DNA from: a virus
Length of the DNA stretch: 41,182 nucleotides
Direction: 5' to 3' (one strand)
IMG/VR virus record: IMGVR_UViG_3300046787_000356
Location: 1 to 41,182 of that record
Position numbers and translations under genes: made by a program. This document shows, one piece after another, positions 30,678 through 38,318 of this stretch. The first letter of the stretch is position 1; each line of letters starts with the position of its first letter. Below the pieces are notes generated by a model. The model had not been told where the DNA came from, made no database searches, and was given only the letters and a program-made list of their open reading frames with translations.

Positions 30678-32504
30678 ATGGCAGCAGCACAAACAGATAT
30701 GTTTAAGAAAACTGGAGCAGGAACAGTAACAACTCTTGCAGCCCCAGGTAAGGCTTTATCGGCTACATCAATTACAGTTGGTGCAACTACTAACCACCCT
30801 ACCGATACAGGTATAGTGATAGCAATACGACAAGTAGACTCAGCAGGTGAACTAGTAGCAGGAACTTACACAGAATGGTCAGCAACAGTAACATCAGGAA
30901 CTTCTTTCGCTATAAACGCTGTACCAGTTTACGGTTCAGACCAAGTATATGCAGCAGGATCAACCACTCAAGTCTACATACCACTTTCAGCTTACGCCCA
31001 TAACGAACTTATAGACGGCATACTTACAGAACACAACCAAGACGGAACTCACTCCAACATCACAGCAACTACAGTCACAGCAGACGAATTTATCGTAAAT
31101 GGTGCTACCTCAGAGGGCTGGCAAACAGGAGTTCCAACTCCAGACACCGTAACCTACAATGGCAACCGCTCATACGACCTTACATTCAACTCCAACGACC
31201 TAACTGACACCGTATCTAACGGTATGCGCCTAAAACTAGCTAGAACAGTAACACCTCCTACTCAATGTACAGACTTAGAGAGTGGTAGTTCACAGTATTG
31301 GTCTAAGACTTCACCCAGTGGAATTTCTTTTACTACTACATTTACTTGTGCAGCTTGGATTAAGTTAGAGAGTTATGTCTCTAGTGGAATTATAGCCCGA
31401 AGAAATGCCGATACTGAAGGCTGGAGTTTTGGGGTTGAAGTTGATGGCACATTAGTATTGCTGGGTCTAAGGATTGCGTCAAATAACAAAAAGATTCAAA
31501 GCTACCAATCTCTGCCGCTAAACAAATGGGTACACGTTGCAGCTTGTATAGACATGACTGCTGGTGATACTTCGGCTCAAAAGATTTGGATAGACGGAGT
31601 GGAAGTGCCTAGAGCCTACACACTTACTGGAACAGCTACAGCTTTAGTGCAGGGAACAACCGCCTTAGTAGTTGGTGCATTAAAATCAGCAGGAACTAGC
31701 CCACTTGACGGCAAAATAGCTCAAGCCTCTGTTCACTCAGCTTGTCTATCTGACGCACAAATCAAGGCTATGGCTTCACAGACTATCTCTAGCTCAACTC
31801 CTTCAATAGTTTCAGGCTTTACTTTTAACGGAGCAGCCACAGACGTTACAGCCAACGCTAACGACCTTACAGCTTCAGGTGGAGCTACTTACGGAACTGA
31901 CTCACCATTCAACGCTACTGAATACGGAATAATCACCGCTAATACATTCTCAACCAACACTACTCTTACAGTACAAGTACCAGAGGGTTACGCTATCCCT
32001 ACAAGTGGTGGAGTATCAAGCATGTACTATTCGACCCAAGACACTCCTTATGGATTTCCTAAAGAACGAAGTAAATGGACCATTGAAGTACCGATTAGAG
32101 GTACTACAACAGGAATATCTATTAGTGCTATAGATACCTGGTCAGGTTCATCTAATTTTGCCTTAGTTGTGCCGATAGGCAACTGGAAAATAGTTCACCA
32201 AGGTACATATATACAAAGATCAAATGTTTCAAGAACTATAGAAGCAGTTTTTACATTGAGGAACACAACCTATTTACCAACAACAAACAATTCATATAGT
32301 CATGAACTCGGTTTTATGATTTATACACACGCATCAGTGAGTGCCTCATTAGGCAGCGGTTATAATTCAGTAAATATCTCTTTACCAGCACAAGCAACTT
32401 TTAATCCTGCTGCTCAAATCCCTACCGCATCTGGTATTGAAACATGGGAGGTAGTAGGTGCGAGAGGACCAGTCAAATATACAGCGGAATTTAACTACGT
32501 GTAA
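30678..32504 (+). CDS. Tail fibre with LamG-like lectin domain (608 aa)
   Basis: AAGGAG precedes the ATG. N-terminal 160 residues are a fibre-type beta region (TNHPTDTGIVIAIRQVDSAGEL, HNELIDGILTEHNQDGTH). A laminin-G/concanavalin-like jelly roll follows at about 195-370 (FTCAAWIKLESYVSSGIIARRN, PLNKWVHVAACIDMTAGD, KIWIDGVEVPRA, ALVVGALKSAGTSPLDGKIAQASVHSACLS), and the end is beta-rich (about 480-608). Such domains bind host glycans. Likely the receptor-binding fibre. Confidence 0.75.
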   Translation: MAAAQTDMFKKTGAGTVTTLAAPGKALSATSITVGATTNHPTDTGIVIAIRQVDSAGELVAGTYTEWSATVTSGTSFAINAVPVYGSDQVYAAGSTTQVYIPLSAYAHNELIDGILTEHNQDGTHSNITATTVTADEFIVNGATSEGWQTGVPTPDTVTYNGNRSYDLTFNSNDLTDTVSNGMRLKLARTVTPPTQCTDLESGSSQYWSKTSPSGISFTTTFTCAAWIKLESYVSSGIIARRNADTEGWSFGVEVDGTLVLLGLRIASNNKKIQSYQSLPLNKWVHVAACIDMTAGDTSAQKIWIDGVEVPRAYTLTGTATALVQGTTALVVGALKSAGTSPLDGKIAQASVHSACLSDAQIKAMASQTISSSTPSIVSGFTFNGAATDVTANANDLTASGGATYGTDSPFNATEYGIITANTFSTNTTLTVQVPEGYAIPTSGGVSSMYYSTQDTPYGFPKERSKWTIEVPIRGTTTGISISAIDTWSGSSNFALVVPIGNWKIVHQGTYIQRSNVSRTIEAVFTLRNTTYLPTTNNSYSHELGFMIYTHASVSASLGSGYNSVNISLPAQATFNPAAQIPTASGIETWEVVGARGPVKYTAEFNYV

Positions 32505-32509
32505 ATGAT

Positions 32510-32779
32510 ATGGACGACAAAAAAGTACCTACCAGAATAAACGCAGAACTCATCTACTATCAGTTAGCAGAGATTAAAGCTCAACTAGCTAACTTTGAGG
32601 GCAAGTACGTCACTAAAGAAGAATCAGCCGCTCTCAAGTACGAAATAGAAGAACTTAGAAACGACATACAGGACTTAAAAAAAAGCCGAACTCTAATAGG
32701 TTGGATATACCCAACTGCTACAGCCATTCTTACCGCAGTCCTTACTTTTATAGTAGTTGAATATCTTAGGGGCAAATGA
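32510..32779 (+). CDS. XhlA-like coiled-coil and membrane-anchor protein (89 aa)
   Basis: Coiled-coil of about 55 residues (RINAELIYYQLAEIKAQLANFEGK...LKYEIEELRNDIQDLKKS), then one transmembrane helix (IGWIYPTATAILTAVLTFIVVEYL) and a basic tail. This is the layout of haemolysin XhlA-like lysis proteins. Overlaps the M23 lysin gene by 4 bases, so part of the lysis set. Confidence 0.65.
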   Translation: MDDKKVPTRINAELIYYQLAEIKAQLANFEGKYVTKEESAALKYEIEELRNDIQDLKKSRTLIGWIYPTATAILTAVLTFIVVEYLRGK

Positions 32780-33645
32780 TGAGATGGCCACTTAACTCCA
32801 TATCAGTTACCCAAGAGTTCGGTAGCACAGCTATTGATTATTCTCAATTCGGCTTAAAAGGTCATCATGGTATCGACTTAAACGCTTCTATCGGTACAGC
32901 AGTCTACGCTCCAGAGTCAGGCACAATCTTACAATCAGCAAACGGAGTTACCGACCCTAAGAGTGGTAGATTCGCAGCAGGTGAAACTATTGTCATGTCA
33001 GGCAAGTATGAACACTGGCTAATGCACTTAAACCAAAGATTAGTAAGTGCAGGACAAAAAGTAAATGAGGGTCAACTTATTGGATATTCAGGCAACACAG
33101 GCTTTACTACAGGACCACATTTACATGCAGGAACTAGACCTTTAAATCCAGATATGAATAACGGATATAGAGGTTTTATTAACCCAAGAGGGGTATATCA
33201 AGTAAGCACACCAAGTGCAGGAGGAGCAAACGTGATACCAAACGCAGATAACTACTACGGTAGATACAACAAAGCTATGACCAGAATTAGAGGTCGAGCT
33301 ATGTCAAGAGATGAATTTAATAAGTTCTTCGTAGGTAATACAGATTTAAGAATGTTAGAAGCTATGCTTGACGACCCAGAAGCCGATAACTACTACGCAC
33401 TTGGACAATGGGCTAAAGCCAACAAGACCGCAGTAGAAAAGCAAATAGCTGACCTAAAAGTAGCTCTAGCTAACGAGAAGAACAAACCACCTTTAACTGT
33501 AATAAAAGAAGTAGAAAAGATTGTCGAGAAAGAAGTTATCAAGGAAGTGCCAGTCAGTATCTCAGATGAGGACTCAGCAGCAATTAAAGAAACTAACTCT
33601 ATCGTAAAAGCTATCCAAGCTTTACTAGGAAGAATTTTCAAATGA
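32776..33645 (+). CDS. M23 peptidase endolysin (289 aa)
   Basis: A lysostaphin-type zinc peptidase that cuts peptidoglycan cross-links. Seen: H30-x3-D34 in GHHGIDL, H84 in LMHLNQ and H115-x-H117 in GPHLHAG, all zinc or catalytic residues. The domain ends near 150; residues 160-289 contain a helical region with a coiled-coil (KAQIADLKVALANEKNK-like, EVEKIVEKEVIKEV) and a short amphipathic end. No signal peptide, so it needs a holin. Next to the XhlA-like and holin genes. Confidence 0.85.
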   Translation: MMRWPLNSISVTQEFGSTAIDYSQFGLKGHHGIDLNASIGTAVYAPESGTILQSANGVTDPKSGRFAAGETIVMSGKYEHWLMHLNQRLVSAGQKVNEGQLIGYSGNTGFTTGPHLHAGTRPLNPDMNNGYRGFINPRGVYQVSTPSAGGANVIPNADNYYGRYNKAMTRIRGRAMSRDEFNKFFVGNTDLRMLEAMLDDPEADNYYALGQWAKANKTAVEKQIADLKVALANEKNKPPLTVIKEVEKIVEKEVIKEVPVSISDEDSAAIKETNSIVKAIQALLGRIFK

Positions 33646-33734
33646 TAGTTAAAACAATTCGCAAAACTACTGCCAACGTACAAGGCAAGCAACTTAATAA
33701 GGTTTACGTTAATGGAAAGGAAATAAAACTATGA
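33642..33734 (+). CDS. 30-residue peptide in the lysis set
   Basis: Overlaps the lysin stop (ATGA) and the holin start (ATGA). Sequence basic, MIVKTIRKTTANVQGKQLNK... No helix typical of membranes. May serve only to couple translation of the holin to the lysin, or be a small regulator. Modest support, because it rests on overlaps alone. Confidence 0.5.
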   Translation: MIVKTIRKTTANVQGKQLNKVYVNGKEIKL

Positions 33735-33901
33735 ATGACATACTAGTAAGAACCATCAAAACTTTCGTACAAGCGTTTTTTGGAAGTTTAGCGGCTGGTA
33801 TTGTGCTGATAAGCGACTGGAACGGAGTGAAGTCTTTAGTAGTAGCAGCTTTTTCGGCTGGACTAGCAGCAGCATGGAACGCAATAATAGCAACTTCATA
33901 A
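33731..33901 (+). CDS. Holin, r1t-like (56 aa)
   Basis: A small two-helix membrane protein: VRTIKTFVQAFFGSLAAGIVLISDW, then VKSLVVAAFSAGLAAAWNAII. The wording KTFVQAF...DW...AA..AGLAAAWNA is that of r1t-type holins, which form pores so the endolysin reaches the wall. The ATG overlaps the previous stop. Located straight after the M23 lysin. Confidence 0.75.
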   Translation: MNDILVRTIKTFVQAFFGSLAAGIVLISDWNGVKSLVVAAFSAGLAAAWNAIIATS

Positions 33902-33910
33902 GGGGGCAGT

Positions 33911-34177
33911 ATGGCACGTGATGAATACTACGAAAAACTCGTAGAACACTTAGCAGATAGAGAATGGTCAGACGTACAGATAATAAATCTAGGAGCAAAG
34001 ATCGGTAGAAGTGCCTTACTTTGTAGTAAAGACGTACTAGAACTATACGAGTATCAGCAAGAAGTAGACGAGGGCATAGCAGCCGAGAAAGAAGCCGATA
34101 GAGTATTTATACCAGGTGACGGTTGGGGCGGTGGTTTGGGTGTAATACCTGAATCATTTTTCGAGGAACAACAGTAA
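33911..34177 (+). CDS. Unknown acidic protein (88 aa)
   Basis: GGGG precedes the ATG at 9 bases after the holin stop. N-terminal half looks like a helix-turn-helix (EWSDVQIINLGAKIGRSALLCSKD), the rest helical and acidic with a glycine-rich end (DGWGGGLGVIPESFFEEQ). Overlaps the next gene by 1 base. Not recognised. Confidence 0.7.
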   Translation: MARDEYYEKLVEHLADREWSDVQIINLGAKIGRSALLCSKDVLELYEYQQEVDEGIAAEKEADRVFIPGDGWGGGLGVIPESFFEEQQ

Positions 34178-34518
34178 TGGAACACGAGCCAGTGATGTAC
34201 AATAATCACCACTGCTGGTTCGAGCGAAAAAACTACAAAACACCTATAGAGCGGCGAGTAAGAAATCTTGCCGCTTTTATTATTAAGGCTAATGCAGTAG
34301 ACCATAGAGAACTACACGTTGCTGTATCGCCACCACCAAAACCTAGTTCTGACCAATTACACGATCTGTATCAATTCATGCAAGAACATGCCTATCAGTT
34401 AGAGGGTACTGAGGGGCTAGAATGGGGAATAGTCTGGGCTAACGATAGACGACTATACAACATAGAAGAAAACCTTACTAAACAATATGACTATTTAAGT
34501 GGAGACTATAGAAGATGA
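34177..34518 (+). CDS. Unknown protein (113 aa)
   Basis: Overlaps both neighbours. Charged, mixed fold (PVMYNNHHCWFERKNYKTPIERRVRNLAAFI; later LEWGIVWANDRRLYNIE). No family recognised. Belongs to a run of tightly coupled small genes after lysis. Confidence 0.7.
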   Translation: MEHEPVMYNNHHCWFERKNYKTPIERRVRNLAAFIIKANAVDHRELHVAVSPPPKPSSDQLHDLYQFMQEHAYQLEGTEGLEWGIVWANDRRLYNIEENLTKQYDYLSGDYRR

Positions 34519-34682
34519 CTACACCAGAATATGATGCCAACATAGAATTAAACTTAGTTTACAATCAGCTAGCCGACATATCGGAAAGACAAGCTGAGAT
34601 AAACAAGGAACGACAAGCAGTAGAACAACGTAGAGATGAGATACTTCGCTTCTTAGGCAAAATATCCTGGGATGTAACATAA
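34515..34682 (+). CDS. Coiled-coil microprotein (55 aa)
   Basis: Overlaps the previous stop (ATGA) and the next start by 1 base (TAATG). The helix YNQLADISERQAEINKERQAVEQRRDEIL is a strong coiled-coil candidate. Function unknown. Confidence 0.65.
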   Translation: MTTPEYDANIELNLVYNQLADISERQAEINKERQAVEQRRDEILRFLGKISWDVT

Positions 34683-35149
34683 TGGAACGTGGCGAACGTG
34701 AACCAGAGATACGCCTACCCTGGCTAGAAGATGAAGAAGGTTACTACTTAGTAATAAAAACTGACTCAGGACGTGTAGAAATAAGACCGTCCAATACTGA
34801 CCTGTACACCCATAACTCCCCATACGAAGCAGTAGACCATATTTTTTACGAACATTATACGAACGAAAACGAAGTCTCTATGGGCTTTAGGTTATGGAGA
34901 AAAAGGTTTGACCAGATACTAGGGGAAGGTGCTTTCAGTGTATTGTCTGAAGATATGAGGCACAGAAACTTCTTTGAGATTAACGCAGATAAGCCAACAG
35001 ACGAAGACATGAAGTATTGGGAGAAGGACTTCGGTAAGTTTCAAGTCCCAGAGAAGGACATTATAGAGATAGGCAACCTCTTATTAAAGAACTATGACTC
35101 AGAATTTGAATATTATTTAGGAGGTGAAAATGGTGAATGGCGTATATAA
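34682..35149 (+). CDS. Unknown protein, C-terminus altered by an endonuclease insertion (155 aa)
   Basis: Mixed strands and helices with many acids (PWLEDEEGYYLVIKTDSGRVEIRPSNTD). It ends YYLGGENGEWRI and then the antisense HNH gene begins. After that gene, the same frame pattern reappears (IGEGGEWRNG then TAA at 35841-35843), overlapping the next gene's ATG. So the original gene probably ended there and the insertion gave it a new, near-identical tail. Function unknown. Confidence 0.7.
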   Translation: MERGEREPEIRLPWLEDEEGYYLVIKTDSGRVEIRPSNTDLYTHNSPYEAVDHIFYEHYTNENEVSMGFRLWRKRFDQILGEGAFSVLSEDMRHRNFFEINADKPTDEDMKYWEKDFGKFQVPEKDIIEIGNLLLKNYDSEFEYYLGGENGEWRI

Positions 35150-35150
35150 T

Positions 35151-35768
35151 TTAGCTATATCTAGCAACAGCTTCTTCGGGAGTATGTCCGAGCTTATAGA
35201 GATAAGCCCACATTCTAGCAACAGGAACATTCAGAAAATCAGCGAACTGTTTACATGTATATATCTGTTCGTTATATGTAATTTGTCGATTGCTTCTTCT
35301 ATTATTAGATTGTTGGCTTCGAGTAGCCCAGATGCAATTATCAGGGGAATAATCACTATTGTTATCTACTCTTTCAACGGAGTAATTATCACTAGGTTTT
35401 GCTCCCATGTCATTGAGAAAGTTCTCAAAACTGTTCCATCGCTCACAAACTTTAATACCTCTAGCTCCGTAATATCCGTAGGCTTTGCAGCTTTTGTTAA
35501 AACAACGTTGTCTGATACCCAGCCAGATATTGTATTCGGACTCAAACTTTCTTCTTATAAAAGGGGTTTTATTAAGAGTATTATAAAGATTAGTACTTCT
35601 AAGACACCCACAAGACTTGCTAATTCCGTCGTAAACCGACTGTCTTTTAATTATTTTAGTAGTGCCACACACACATTCAAAAATACCTTTAGGCGAATTA
35701 GGAGTAGCGTTTGTTTCAACACAAGTCCAATTACTAATCTTATCGCCAGGTTTAATTTTAATATTCAT
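35151..35768 (-). CDS. Antisense HNH-type homing endonuclease (205 aa)
   Basis: Contains the phage HNH pattern WLGIRQRCFNKSCKAYGYYGARGIKVCERW followed by NYSVERVDNNSDYSPDNCIWATRSQQSNN; an N-terminal zinc domain (WTCVE...GIFECVCG...SCGCLR) and a C-terminal helix-turn-helix (ACKQFADFLNVPVARMWAYL-like). It runs against the late unit, has its own promoter (35775-35803) and no ribosome site, so its message would be leaderless. It is a mobile gene inserted in the end of the 34682 gene. Confidence 0.85.
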   Translation of the reverse strand: MNIKIKPGDKISNWTCVETNATPNSPKGIFECVCGTTKIIKRQSVYDGISKSCGCLRSTNLYNTLNKTPFIRRKFESEYNIWLGIRQRCFNKSCKAYGYYGARGIKVCERWNSFENFLNDMGAKPSDNYSVERVDNNSDYSPDNCIWATRSQQSNNRRSNRQITYNEQIYTCKQFADFLNVPVARMWAYLYKLGHTPEEAVARYS

Positions 35769-35774
35769 GAGTTA

Positions 35775-35803
35775 ATTATACTTAATGGTAATACATTATT
35801 CAA
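35775..35803 (-). promoter_or_regulatory. Promoter of the antisense homing gene
   Basis: Minus strand TTGAAT (35798-35803), 17-base spacer, perfect TATAAT (35775-35780). The predicted start site, 7 bases on, is the A of the ATG at 35768, giving a leaderless message. Confidence 0.6.
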
Positions 35804-35810
35804 ATACAAA

Positions 35811-35843
35811 ATAGGAGAGGGAGGCGAGTGGAGAAATGGATAA
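35811..35843 (+). pseudogene. Left-over original 3' end of the 34682 gene
   Basis: Codes IGEGGEWRNG and TAA in a frame that has no start of its own. It closely matches the present tail LGGENGEWRI of the 34682 gene, and its stop overlaps the start of the 35836 gene by 8 bases, as coupled genes in this phage usually do. I read it as the displaced original end. Confidence 0.5.
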
Positions 35844-36819
35844 ACCACAAAAGAGCTGGGAAGCTGGAGCATTTGACCGAGAAAAAGGGGAGTGGGTACA
35901 TACTACATTACATTCCTATGACCACACAGAGGACGTAGAACGTGTTTTTATATCACAGTCAGCTCCTACAACAATTCGACCAACCAAACGTATTAAACCA
36001 GAACGTGATGCTGAAGTAGAGTTTTTCTTTGGCGATACTCATCATCCTGCACACGATCAACGCAAATTAGATTTAGCTATGTTGGCAATCCTAGAGTATC
36101 AACCAGACCGAATAACTTTTATTGGTGACGACTTAGACAACGCTTTATTTAGTCGATTTGAAAGTCAGCAAGAGTGGGCTGGTCAGACTCAAGCAGGTAT
36201 AGATAGTTTTGTAGAAACAATTAGTCAGGTTAAAGCAAACGCTCCCAATGCTTCCATAGTAGTCCATGAGGGTAATCACAATGTTCGCTTAGAAAAACAA
36301 ATCCGTAACTATAACGGAGAATTACTTGGGCTAAGACGTGGTGGTATGCACAAAGAACTAGGAGTGCTTACTTTAGGCTATCTACTAAGAGCCGAAGAAC
36401 TAGGTTTTGAATATGTTACTGGCTATCCAGAGAGTGAATACTGGCACTCTGACACTCTAAAAAGTTATCATGGTAGAAGAACTAGCTCATCAGGACTAGT
36501 AGCAGTAAAGGAAATAAAAGAAGAAACAGTAAATTTTGTTCATGGTCATACTCACCAAGCTGGCATAGTCTACAGAACATTTAAGGATGGGCGTAGTCAA
36601 AAAACTATTTTTGGAATGGAAGTTGGCACGTTCGCAGATATGAATAAAGTACCAAGTGGTAAATATTCACAAACAGAACAAGGTAACGTCTTACGACAAA
36701 CTCATGACTGGCAAACAGTCTTAGGAATGGTAGTTAGATCTGGTGACGTAGAAGTACCAAGTCTTATACCAATTACTAATGAGGGCATAATAATAAAGGA
36801 TAAGTTATACAAGAGTTAA
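35836..36819 (+). CDS. Calcineurin-like metallophosphatase (327 aa)
   Basis: A two-metal phosphoesterase. Motifs in order: GDTHH (D67, H69), GDDLDN (D98, D99), GNHN (N147, H148) and GHTHQ (H238, H240), the complete metal-binding set. Family members act on phosphodiesters, nucleotides or phosphoproteins; phage forms related to SbcD/Mre11 process DNA ends. No partner nuclease subunit gene is nearby, so the substrate is open. Last gene of the rightward unit; its stop overlaps the antisense CHAP stop by 3 bases. Confidence 0.85.
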   Translation: MDKPQKSWEAGAFDREKGEWVHTTLHSYDHTEDVERVFISQSAPTTIRPTKRIKPERDAEVEFFFGDTHHPAHDQRKLDLAMLAILEYQPDRITFIGDDLDNALFSRFESQQEWAGQTQAGIDSFVETISQVKANAPNASIVVHEGNHNVRLEKQIRNYNGELLGLRRGGMHKELGVLTLGYLLRAEELGFEYVTGYPESEYWHSDTLKSYHGRRTSSSGLVAVKEIKEETVNFVHGHTHQAGIVYRTFKDGRSQKTIFGMEVGTFADMNKVPSGKYSQTEQGNVLRQTHDWQTVLGMVVRSGDVEVPSLIPITNEGIIIKDKLYKS

Positions 36820-37379
36820 TAGATATACTGGTATTTAGAAGCTGATACAGTACCAGATCCTACTTCGTAAGGAATCCAGTTACCGTTCATGTCGGTATAG
36901 TTTACTGTTCCGTCTGAGTTGACTCCAGTTATGTAAACTACATGACCACTAGTCCAGCCAACTGCCCCAACTCTAGGCTCTGTTCCTGTTGCCCAGCCAT
37001 CTGCTTGTGCTGCGTATAGCCAGTTAGAAGCATTACCCCAGCCGTTCGGAATCTCAGGTTTGAGGTTCTTTACATACCAGACGCACTGTCCAGGTTGATA
37101 GCTGTTCCCATTTACTGATACTGAGCTATTCTGAGAGCTTTTCACAGGCTTTTGAGCCTTAGTAGTAGTTTGTGGCGTTTGGACAGGTTTAGCCAAACAG
37201 GTGGCGTTGTCAGCCCTTATATATTGAATATTAGTATCGCACTTGTAGTAATTGAGTTTTATCTTCTCCTCTACTGTTAGTTCTGGTTTAACCTGTTGAA
37301 CTATTGCAGGTGGTTTTTCAATTAAAGTTATTATTGCTTGCTGATGTGGAATCGAGACTCCATTAGTAAGTAAAATCAT
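36816..37379 (-). CDS. CHAP-domain peptidoglycan hydrolase (187 aa)
   Basis: A C-terminal CHAP domain (residues 90-187): PGQCVWYVKN with C99, WGNASNWLYAAQADGW, and TSGHVVYI with H146. These are the catalytic pair of amidase/endopeptidase enzymes that cut cell-wall peptides. The N-terminal half is a helical and threonine/proline-rich spacer with two cysteines (C47, C61) and no clear signal peptide. It sits at the end of the leftward early unit, far from the lysis set, and no ribosome site precedes the ATG. Confidence 0.8.
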   Translation of the reverse strand: MILLTNGVSIPHQQAIITLIEKPPAIVQQVKPELTVEEKIKLNYYKCDTNIQYIRADNATCLAKPVQTPQTTTKAQKPVKSSQNSSVSVNGNSYQPGQCVWYVKNLKPEIPNGWGNASNWLYAAQADGWATGTEPRVGAVGWTSGHVVYITGVNSDGTVNYTDMNGNWIPYEVGSGTVSASKYQYIY

Positions 37380-37445
37380 AACGGTGGCATGGTCGCTTAT
37401 CAGTCAATAGCCGTATACTCCTTTGTTAAAGTAGCTACAATTATA

Positions 37446-37691
37446 CTACTCTGAAATATATTCGCTAGACTTGACTTTACTTTTTTTTGCTTTACTAGGT
37501 ACTTTTAACTTCTCTGGTTTAAGAACCTTGTATAGTAAGAACACTACCAAATAAGCCGTTGTAATAATAAATATGCCTGTGAATAGTAGCTTATACCATT
37601 CCCAAAATATCTCTACTAACATTGGATTTGTTGTTAAAGCAAGTGGTAATGCGATCATTGCCATTACTTGCCATTTGCTAAAGTTTGTCAT
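37446..37691 (-). CDS. Two-span membrane protein (81 aa)
   Basis: Two hydrophobic helices (WQVMAMIALPLALTTNPM and LLFTGIFIITTAYLVVFLLYKVL) and a strongly basic tail (KPEKLKVPSKAKKSKVKS). Expressed from the strong promoter at 37721-37750. Could be an extra holin or a superinfection-exclusion protein working with the downstream CHAP enzyme; both are inference. Confidence 0.75.
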   Translation of the reverse strand: MTNFSKWQVMAMIALPLALTTNPMLVEIFWEWYKLLFTGIFIITTAYLVVFLLYKVLKPEKLKVPSKAKKSKVKSSEYISE

Positions 37692-37720
37692 CGTTGCCTT
37701 TCTTTTAGATTAACAACCTT

Positions 37721-37750
37721 ATTTTAGCATAAGCATAAGCTATTTGTCAA
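37721..37750 (-). promoter_or_regulatory. Leftward promoter before the membrane/CHAP pair
   Basis: Perfect TTGACA (37745-37750), 18-base spacer, TAAAAT (37721-37726) with TG one base before it. It overlaps the end of the 38-residue gene, giving the membrane protein and CHAP enzyme separate control from the rest of the early unit. Confidence 0.65.
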
Positions 37751-37856
37751 TAAGCTTTATTTCTTTTACATTAGGTACTCCGTGCTTGAAGGAGATTATC
37801 TTACCTGACTTTAGTTTACCGTTCCACAAATATTGAATTACTTGTCCAACTTTCAT
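37740..37856 (-). CDS. 38-residue microprotein
   Basis: AAAGGA precedes the ATG. The start overlaps the upstream 25-residue gene's stop (ATGA), which supports it. Basic, beta-like (GQVIQYLWNGKLKSGKIISFKHG). Ends with TAG. Unknown function. Confidence 0.6.
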   Translation of the reverse strand: MKVGQVIQYLWNGKLKSGKIISFKHGVPNVKEIKLIDK

Positions 37857-37930
37857 TTACTATCCTTTGGTTTAGTGGCTAACACTTTACATCGTGCTAC
37901 TTCTGCGTCTTTTAATTTATCTGGTGTCAT
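37853..37930 (-). CDS. 25-residue microprotein
   Basis: GGGGAG precedes the ATG; both ends overlap neighbours by 4 bases (ATGA). Sequence MTPDKLKDAEVARCKVLATK, charged. Too short to judge function; coupling and a good ribosome site support translation. Confidence 0.5.
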   Translation of the reverse strand: MTPDKLKDAEVARCKVLATKPKDSK

Positions 37931-38229
37931 TTATTTCTCCCCTTTAAGCTCTTCAATACTTTAAGTTCTTCAATACGGTTTAATATATGTTGGTATGCTG
38001 GTGATGCCCAAGCATCGACTGTACCGCCCTCAATATCTAGTATTGCTTCGAGTTCTAACCTTACTTGTTCCTGTATAAGTGCTTCAAGCTTGGCTTTTAG
38101 TTCTGGGTGTTCGTCTAATAGTTTTTTAAGGCTTATGTAAGTCATTTTGGCTTGGTGAATTGGGCAATCCCCTGTATACATTATTCCCTCACTAAAAGGT
38201 TTGCAGTTGCACTTATCTATATCACTCAT
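37927..38229 (-). CDS. Unknown early protein with N-terminal CHCC-like site (100 aa)
   Basis: Starts MSDIDKCNCKPFSEGIMYTGDCPIHQ, two CxC/CPIH pairs suited to zinc, then a long acidic helix (LKKLLDEHPELKAKLEALIQEQVRLELEAIL). Overlaps both neighbours. Not recognised. Confidence 0.7.
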   Translation of the reverse strand: MSDIDKCNCKPFSEGIMYTGDCPIHQAKMTYISLKKLLDEHPELKAKLEALIQEQVRLELEAILDIEGGTVDAWASPAYQHILNRIEELKVLKSLKGRNK

Positions 38230-38318
38230 CTATTGCTCCTTATTGATTTCCAATGGTCACAGCCCATACAATGTAGCCATACTTCACTTACTCTGTGCCA
38301 TTTATGCTGGTGTCTCAT
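38226..38318 (-). CDS. 30-residue zinc-like microprotein
   Basis: MRHQHKWHRVSEVWLHCMGCDHW...: a CxxC and four histidines, suitable for zinc. AAGGGGG lies just before tandem ATG codons; I use the second. It overlaps the 38302 gene end and the next start (ATGA). Function unknown. Confidence 0.5.
   Translation of the reverse strand: MRHQHKWHRVSEVWLHCMGCDHWKSIRSNR

Noticed and set aside
35124-35843. Rightward 239-codon frame opposite the antisense endonuclease
   Set aside because: Its composition is that of a shadow (many S, I, N); only its last ten codons, the displaced tail of the 34682 gene, seem meaningful.
37380-37445. Short TTG-started leader peptide before the CHAP gene
   Set aside because: AAAGGAG is present and a 14-codon frame follows, but its overlap with the CHAP start and tiny size make it too uncertain to list as a gene.
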